Assembly: GCF_044762655.1 (NCBI RefSeq)
Contig: NZ_JBIWER010000002.1
Span: 1-64,000 of the forward strand
DNA from: Psychrobacillus sp044762655
GTDB taxonomy: Bacteria > Bacillota > Bacilli > Bacillales_A > Planococcaceae
Direction: 5' to 3'
DNA: 64,000 nucleotides
Shown: in pieces, positions 60,261-64,000 of the stretch
Layout: every line of letters begins with the position of its first letter
Position numbering within the stretch: the first letter of the stretch is position 1
Notes under the pieces: model-generated
The model's database searches: none
What the model was told of the DNA's origin: nothing
What the model saw: only the letters and a program-made list of their open reading frames with translations
Program-made: the position numbers and the translations under genes

Positions 60261-60686
60261 ATGTTAAAAACTATCGTTTTTGATCAAATAAAACGCGCCA
60301 TGAAAGAAAAAGATGTGCTAGCTAAGGGAGTATTGACTATACTCAAATCAGCGTTAGATAATGCAGAAAAAGAAAAAGGGTCTGCACTTACCCCGGAAGA
60401 AGAAATTGCGATTGTAAATAGAGAAGTGAAACAAACTAATCAAGCTTTAGAGGGTGCAAAAGAAGCTAATCGTGAGGATTTGATAGAAAAAGAAAATGCA
60501 AAACTAAAACTACTATCAAGCTTCCTACCGACCCAATTAACAGAAGAAGAAATTGTGAAGTTACTAACGGAAGCCGGTGTTTCAAAAGGCATGAACATGG
60601 GAGATGCAATGAAAATTGCCAAACCTTTACTTGCTGGAAAAGCAGATGGATCAACGATGTCTAAAGTAGTGAAAAGCTTACTATAA
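60261..60686 (+). CDS. yqeY: GatB/YqeY-domain protein
   Basis: 141 residues, the typical stand-alone YqeY: IKRAMKEKDVLAKGVLTILK, EEEIAIVNREVKQTNQAL, SSFLPTQLTEEEI and MGDAMKIAKPLL. The domain is shared with the tRNA-binding tail of GatB and may act in tRNA-linked amidotransfer, but its role is unproven. GGAGAGGGAG precedes the ATG. Second gene of the unit with the yisP-like gene. Confidence 0.92.
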   Translation: MLKTIVFDQIKRAMKEKDVLAKGVLTILKSALDNAEKEKGSALTPEEEIAIVNREVKQTNQALEGAKEANREDLIEKENAKLKLLSSFLPTQLTEEEIVKLLTEAGVSKGMNMGDAMKIAKPLLAGKADGSTMSKVVKSLL

Positions 60687-60715
60687 AAAGGAGGACGCAA
60701 ATGCGTCCTCCTTTA
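60687..60715. terminator. Bidirectional terminator
   Basis: AAAGGAGGACGCA and TGCGTCCTCCTTT, 13 perfect pairs with a two-base centre, between convergent genes. Confidence 0.88.
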
Positions 60716-60728
60716 CCGTTCCACTGAA

Positions 60729-61931
60729 TTATTTCGCACGTATAAAAAGCACCTTCAAATAATTACCTTCTTTAAAGAGCGGAGAAGTTCTAAAATCACT
60801 TGGAAGAGAGAACTCGTCTTCAATCGAGTATTTTCGATTACTCTCCTTGAAAGCTTTTTCCACAAACGATTTAAACTTTTTCATCCCGAATGTTGCGTTA
60901 TTGGTAGAAGCTACAATCACACCGTTTTTTTCCGTAATATTAATGGCATCCATTAATAATTTTGTATAATCCTTGGCTGAACTAAACGTATACTTTTTGG
61001 AACGGGCAAAACTAGGTGGATCGAGAATAACCATGTCGAAGGATAATTCTTTGCGTTTCGCATACTTGAAATAATCAAATACATCCATCACGATAATATC
61101 TTGTTGTTCTACATCAATTCCATTTACTTCAAATTGTTCAGTTGTTTTACTTAAGCTACGTTTTGCAAGATCCACACTAGTTGTTTTCGTAGCACCACCC
61201 GCAGCTGCAAATACAGAGAAAGCTCCCGTGTACGAGAATGTATTGAGAACCGTTTTTCCTTTCGAATAGCTATCTCGTATTGTTTTCCGAACATCGCGTT
61301 GATCTAGGAACACTCCTACCATTGCCCCATCATTTAAGTAAATAGCAAAGTTTTGCCCATTTTCTTTTACTAGGAGAGGAAATTCTCCGCGGTCTCCTGT
61401 GACGAAATCATCATCTTCCACATATTGCCCTTTTGTATCAAAACGTTTCTTTTCATAAATTCCTTTATACGGAGTAGATGCCTCTAGTGCTTCTAAAATC
61501 ATCTCTTTAAAGGAGTAGATTCCTTCGCTATACCAACTGATTAAATAGTATCCGTCAAAATAGTCAATGATTAATCCACCGATACCGTCTCCTTCACCAT
61601 TAAATACACGAAAGGCTGTTGTATCGGTATTATGGTAATAGTCATCTCGGTATTTGATCGCAGAAGCTATTTTCTTTTGGAAAAACAATTGATCAATTTT
61701 TTCGTTTTCATTTTTTGTTAGAAGCCAGCCAATGCCTTTATTTTGTTTTCCGACATAACCTTTTCCGATAAATTTACCTGATGGATTTTGTAGATTTAAA
61801 ATTGTTCCTTCTTCAAGAGATTCCGCCTCATGGAAGCCGTCTATCATTAAAATAGGAACGCCCTTTTGTAAATCCTGGGCTAGTGTTTCAGTTACTTTGA
61901 TTGATATTTCATTTCGCATTATTGTAGTCAT
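60729..61931 (-). CDS. Class I SAM-dependent rRNA methyltransferase (RlmI/YwbD-like)
   Basis: 400 residues. N-terminal PUA-like domain (about 10-85), an EEHD-like middle part and a C-terminal Rossmann methyltransferase with motif I NTFSYTGAFSVFAAAGGA, motif II TSVDLAKRSL and motif IV MVILDPPSFARSKK. RlmI methylates a cytosine at C5 in 23S rRNA; related YwbD-type proteins are unassigned. ATG 61931 is followed five codons later by a second ATG. Single gene. Confidence 0.9.
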   Translation of the reverse strand: MTTIMRNEISIKVTETLAQDLQKGVPILMIDGFHEAESLEEGTILNLQNPSGKFIGKGYVGKQNKGIGWLLTKNENEKIDQLFFQKKIASAIKYRDDYYHNTDTTAFRVFNGEGDGIGGLIIDYFDGYYLISWYSEGIYSFKEMILEALEASTPYKGIYEKKRFDTKGQYVEDDDFVTGDRGEFPLLVKENGQNFAIYLNDGAMVGVFLDQRDVRKTIRDSYSKGKTVLNTFSYTGAFSVFAAAGGATKTTSVDLAKRSLSKTTEQFEVNGIDVEQQDIIVMDVFDYFKYAKRKELSFDMVILDPPSFARSKKYTFSSAKDYTKLLMDAINITEKNGVIVASTNNATFGMKKFKSFVEKAFKESNRKYSIEDEFSLPSDFRTSPLFKEGNYLKVLFIRAK

Positions 61932-62033
61932 CCTTATATGTTTTTTTGTATATTATCTCATACCTATGAGTAAAAACCCTTGATAGTCTTATGGTACAAT
62001 ATACTATACATGCGCAGAGGAAGGAAGTTTGCT

Positions 62034-62279
62034 ATGAAAAAGTCAAAAATAATCCCGCCAATTATGATTGTTGTGGCGGTGTTGGCAACAATTATTTTAA
62101 ACCAAGAAGAATATTCGGAAGTAACAATTATAAATAAAGTACTTATTATTATAGGAGCGGCTATATTATCTTCCGTAATCGGTTATTTATTATTAGGAAC
62201 AGTTGTAAATAAAGTTGACCCAAAACCAACTAATAACACAGTGAACAAGACTAATAAGAAAAGTAGGAAAAGAGGATAA
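62034..62279 (+). CDS. Small two-TM membrane protein
   Basis: 81 residues. Two TM helices (IIPPIMIVVAVLATIIL and VLIIIGAAILSSVIGYLLLG) and a basic Asn/Thr/Lys tail (NKTNKKSRKRG). GGAAGGAAG precedes ATG 62034; the longer frame from 61980 has no ribosome site. It lies 32 bases before recQ, possibly in the same transcript. Function unknown. Confidence 0.75.
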   Translation: MKKSKIIPPIMIVVAVLATIILNQEEYSEVTIINKVLIIIGAAILSSVIGYLLLGTVVNKVDPKPTNNTVNKTNKKSRKRG

Positions 62280-62311
62280 AAGGTTTCAAATAAACGACTG
62301 GAGTGACCTAA

Positions 62312-64000
62312 GTGTTAGATAAAGCACGTCAATTATTACAAACTTATTTTGGATACGATTCATTCCGCGAGGGCCAAGAAACAGTTATAAACTATGTATT
62401 AGATGAGAACTCTAGCCTATGTGTAATGCCCACTGGAGGTGGGAAGTCTTTATGCTACCAAATTCCTGCTCTTATGTTAGAAGGCACTACGATTGTTATC
62501 TCTCCGTTAATCTCCCTAATGAAAGACCAGGTGGATACGTTAATTCAGGCTGGGATTCCTGCAACCTTCATAAACAGTACATTAACAGCAGAAGAAGTAA
62601 GAGAAACAATGGAGGAAGTGCAAAATGGCCAATATCGTTTACTGTATATAGCTCCCGAGCGTTTAGAGTCTCCTAACTTTTTAAATCAGTTAAAAAAAGT
62701 AAAGGTTCCGTTAATAGCAGTAGACGAGGCACATTGTATCTCCCAATGGGGACATGATTTCCGACCAAGCTATCGTGCTATTCATCGTTTAAAGGATGTA
62801 TTTACAGAACAACCAACAGTGCTCGCCCTAACAGCAACAGCTACACCAGCTGTGCGAGATGATATATGCCGATTACTACAAATTCAAGAAGATAATACAG
62901 TTATCACTGGGTTTGCAAGATCAAATTTAGCATTTTCGGTGGTATTAGGACAGGATAAAAATAAGTTTTTAAAAGAATTTATTAAGAAAAATGCGAACGA
63001 GGTAGGAATTATTTATGCTGCTACTAGAAAAACCGTAGATCTGTTATATGATTTACTAAATAGAGCAGGAATTCAAACGGCAAAATATCATGCTGGTCTT
63101 CCAGAAGCATTTCGAAACAAAGAACAGGAACGTTTTCTAACAGATGAAGCACAGGTAATGGTTGCAACCAATGCTTTTGGTATGGGAATCGATAAATCCA
63201 ACGTCCGCTATGTAATTCATTATCAATTACCGAAGAATATGGAAAGCTATTATCAGGAAGCTGGAAGAGCGGGAAGAGATGGATTACCAAGTGAATGTGT
63301 CGTTTTGTACGCATCACAGGATGTTCAAACGCAGCGGTTTTTAATTGATCAAGCAATGGATCGTGAAAGAATTCCTCAGGAGCTAGAAAAGCTACAGGGG
63401 ATGGTGGATTATTGTCACACTGAAAATTGTTTGCAGCAGTTTATCGTTAGTTATTTTGGAGAGCCAGATGCTACAAGATGTGGTCGATGTGGAAATTGCA
63501 CAGATTCCAGAGAGGTTCAAGACGTTACGAAAGAGGTTCAAATGGTTCTTTCATGTGTAGTTAGAATGGGACAAAGATTCGGTAAGACGCTGACTGCACA
63601 AGTATTGACAGGTTCTGAAAACAAAAAAGTGATAGATTTTGGTTTTACGAAGCTATCTACTTATGGAATATTAAAGGGCAAATCATTAAAAGAAGTGTCA
63701 GGCTTAATGGAGTTTATGATTGCGGAAGGGTTTCTTTCGGTAAAGCAAGGTAGTTTACCAACTATTTATATATCAGATGCAGGAAAAGAAGTATTATTGG
63801 GGAAAAGAGTAGTGAAGCGTAAAGGTGTAGCTGTAACGAAACAAATCGCAAAGAATGATCCGTTGTTTGAAAGACTAAGAATACTTCGGAAAAAAATTGC
63901 GGACGAAGCAGGTGTACCACCATTCGTAATTTTTTCTGATAAGACTCTACAGCATATGTGTGCAGAGCGTCCGCAAACCGAAGAACAATTATTAGAAATT
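62312..64000 (+). CDS. recQ: ATP-dependent DNA helicase RecQ (3' end outside window)
   Basis: 563 codons are open from GTG 62312 (GGAG upstream) to the window edge, so the gene is cut at its C-terminus. Helicase motifs: VMPTGGGKSLCYQ (Walker A), VDEAHCISQWGHDFRPSY (DEAH box and aromatic loop), TATATP, ATNAFGMGIDKSNV and YYQEAGRAGRDG. The RQC zinc site has Cys in YCHTENC and RCGRCGNC, and an HRDC domain begins near residue 515 (FERLRILRKKIADEAG). It unwinds DNA in recombination repair. Usual length is about 590 residues, so little is missing. Confidence 0.95.
   Translation, partial: MLDKARQLLQTYFGYDSFREGQETVINYVLDENSSLCVMPTGGGKSLCYQIPALMLEGTTIVISPLISLMKDQVDTLIQAGIPATFINSTLTAEEVRETMEEVQNGQYRLLYIAPERLESPNFLNQLKKVKVPLIAVDEAHCISQWGHDFRPSYRAIHRLKDVFTEQPTVLALTATATPAVRDDICRLLQIQEDNTVITGFARSNLAFSVVLGQDKNKFLKEFIKKNANEVGIIYAATRKTVDLLYDLLNRAGIQTAKYHAGLPEAFRNKEQERFLTDEAQVMVATNAFGMGIDKSNVRYVIHYQLPKNMESYYQEAGRAGRDGLPSECVVLYASQDVQTQRFLIDQAMDRERIPQELEKLQGMVDYCHTENCLQQFIVSYFGEPDATRCGRCGNCTDSREVQDVTKEVQMVLSCVVRMGQRFGKTLTAQVLTGSENKKVIDFGFTKLSTYGILKGKSLKEVSGLMEFMIAEGFLSVKQGSLPTIYISDAGKEVLLGKRVVKRKGVAVTKQIAKNDPLFERLRILRKKIADEAGVPPFVIFSDKTLQHMCAERPQTEEQLLEI

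Overview
The window comes from the chromosome of a low-GC, spore-forming Gram-positive bacterium of the order Bacillales. Planococcaceae (for example a Psychrobacillus-, Paenisporosarcina- or Sporosarcina-like genus) is my best guess. The grounds are the Bacillus-type 23S and 5S rRNA ends, strong AGGAGG ribosome binding sites, a complete DesK/DesR/Des cold-membrane system, CsbD with a sigma-B-like promoter, a CotH spore-coat kinase, YxlEFG, Bmr/BmrR and YisP-type genes, and intergenic repeats of a kind common in Bacillaceae. The genus is inference.

Region by region. 0-0.5 kb: end of an rRNA operon (23S tail, 5S, terminator). 0.6-5.1 kb: an OmpR-type response regulator and kinase followed by an MMPL exporter, whose promoter carries an 11-bp direct repeat. 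5.1-11.4 kb: EamA transporter, acetyltransferase, a YxlE/F/G-like ABC system, a CBS protein with a HEPN-like motif, an atypical SDR and a YkuE-like phosphoesterase. 11.4-16.0 kb (minus strand): csbD, an ECF sigma/anti-sigma pair, and desR, desK and des with a DesR-like palindrome upstream of des. 16.0-16.5 kb: two inverted copies of an intergenic repeat. 16.5-33.9 kb: putP, sbcDC, a nucleoside deaminase, an M48 protease fused to ankyrin repeats, a nitrate/sulfonate/taurine-type ABC importer, yqxD, a GDPD lipoprotein, trhO, dsdA, and a GntR regulator with a DUF1648 protein. 34-41.2 kb: ppiB, an AbrB-type protein, ywbE, then a probable regulon (M20 amidohydrolase, NhaC antiporter, a divergent unusual regulator, an enolase-superfamily enzyme and an acetyltransferase) tied together by a shared operator-like motif.

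41.3-52.8 kb is the most unusual part. Thirteen copies of one repeat family lie only in this stretch. They sit between single genes or small operons of unrelated function (lipoproteins, an S66 peptidase pseudogene, a VOC protein, cotH with a CotG-like gene, an ECF sigma/anti-sigma pair, an alpha/beta hydrolase and an APH-like kinase), with an MFS gene after the last copy. Full copies have three parts: a left imperfect palindrome, a rho-independent terminator, and a right near-perfect palindrome. Two right palindromes differ in sequence but keep perfect pairing. The layout looks like a gene-cassette array, although no recombinase is visible here.

52.9-64 kb returns to ordinary chromosome: MFS transporter, GT2-GtrA fusion, a large unknown membrane-anchored protein, bmrR-bmr with a textbook 19-bp-spacer MerR promoter, a YisP-like gene, yqeY, an RlmI-like methyltransferase, a small membrane protein and recQ, which runs off the right edge.
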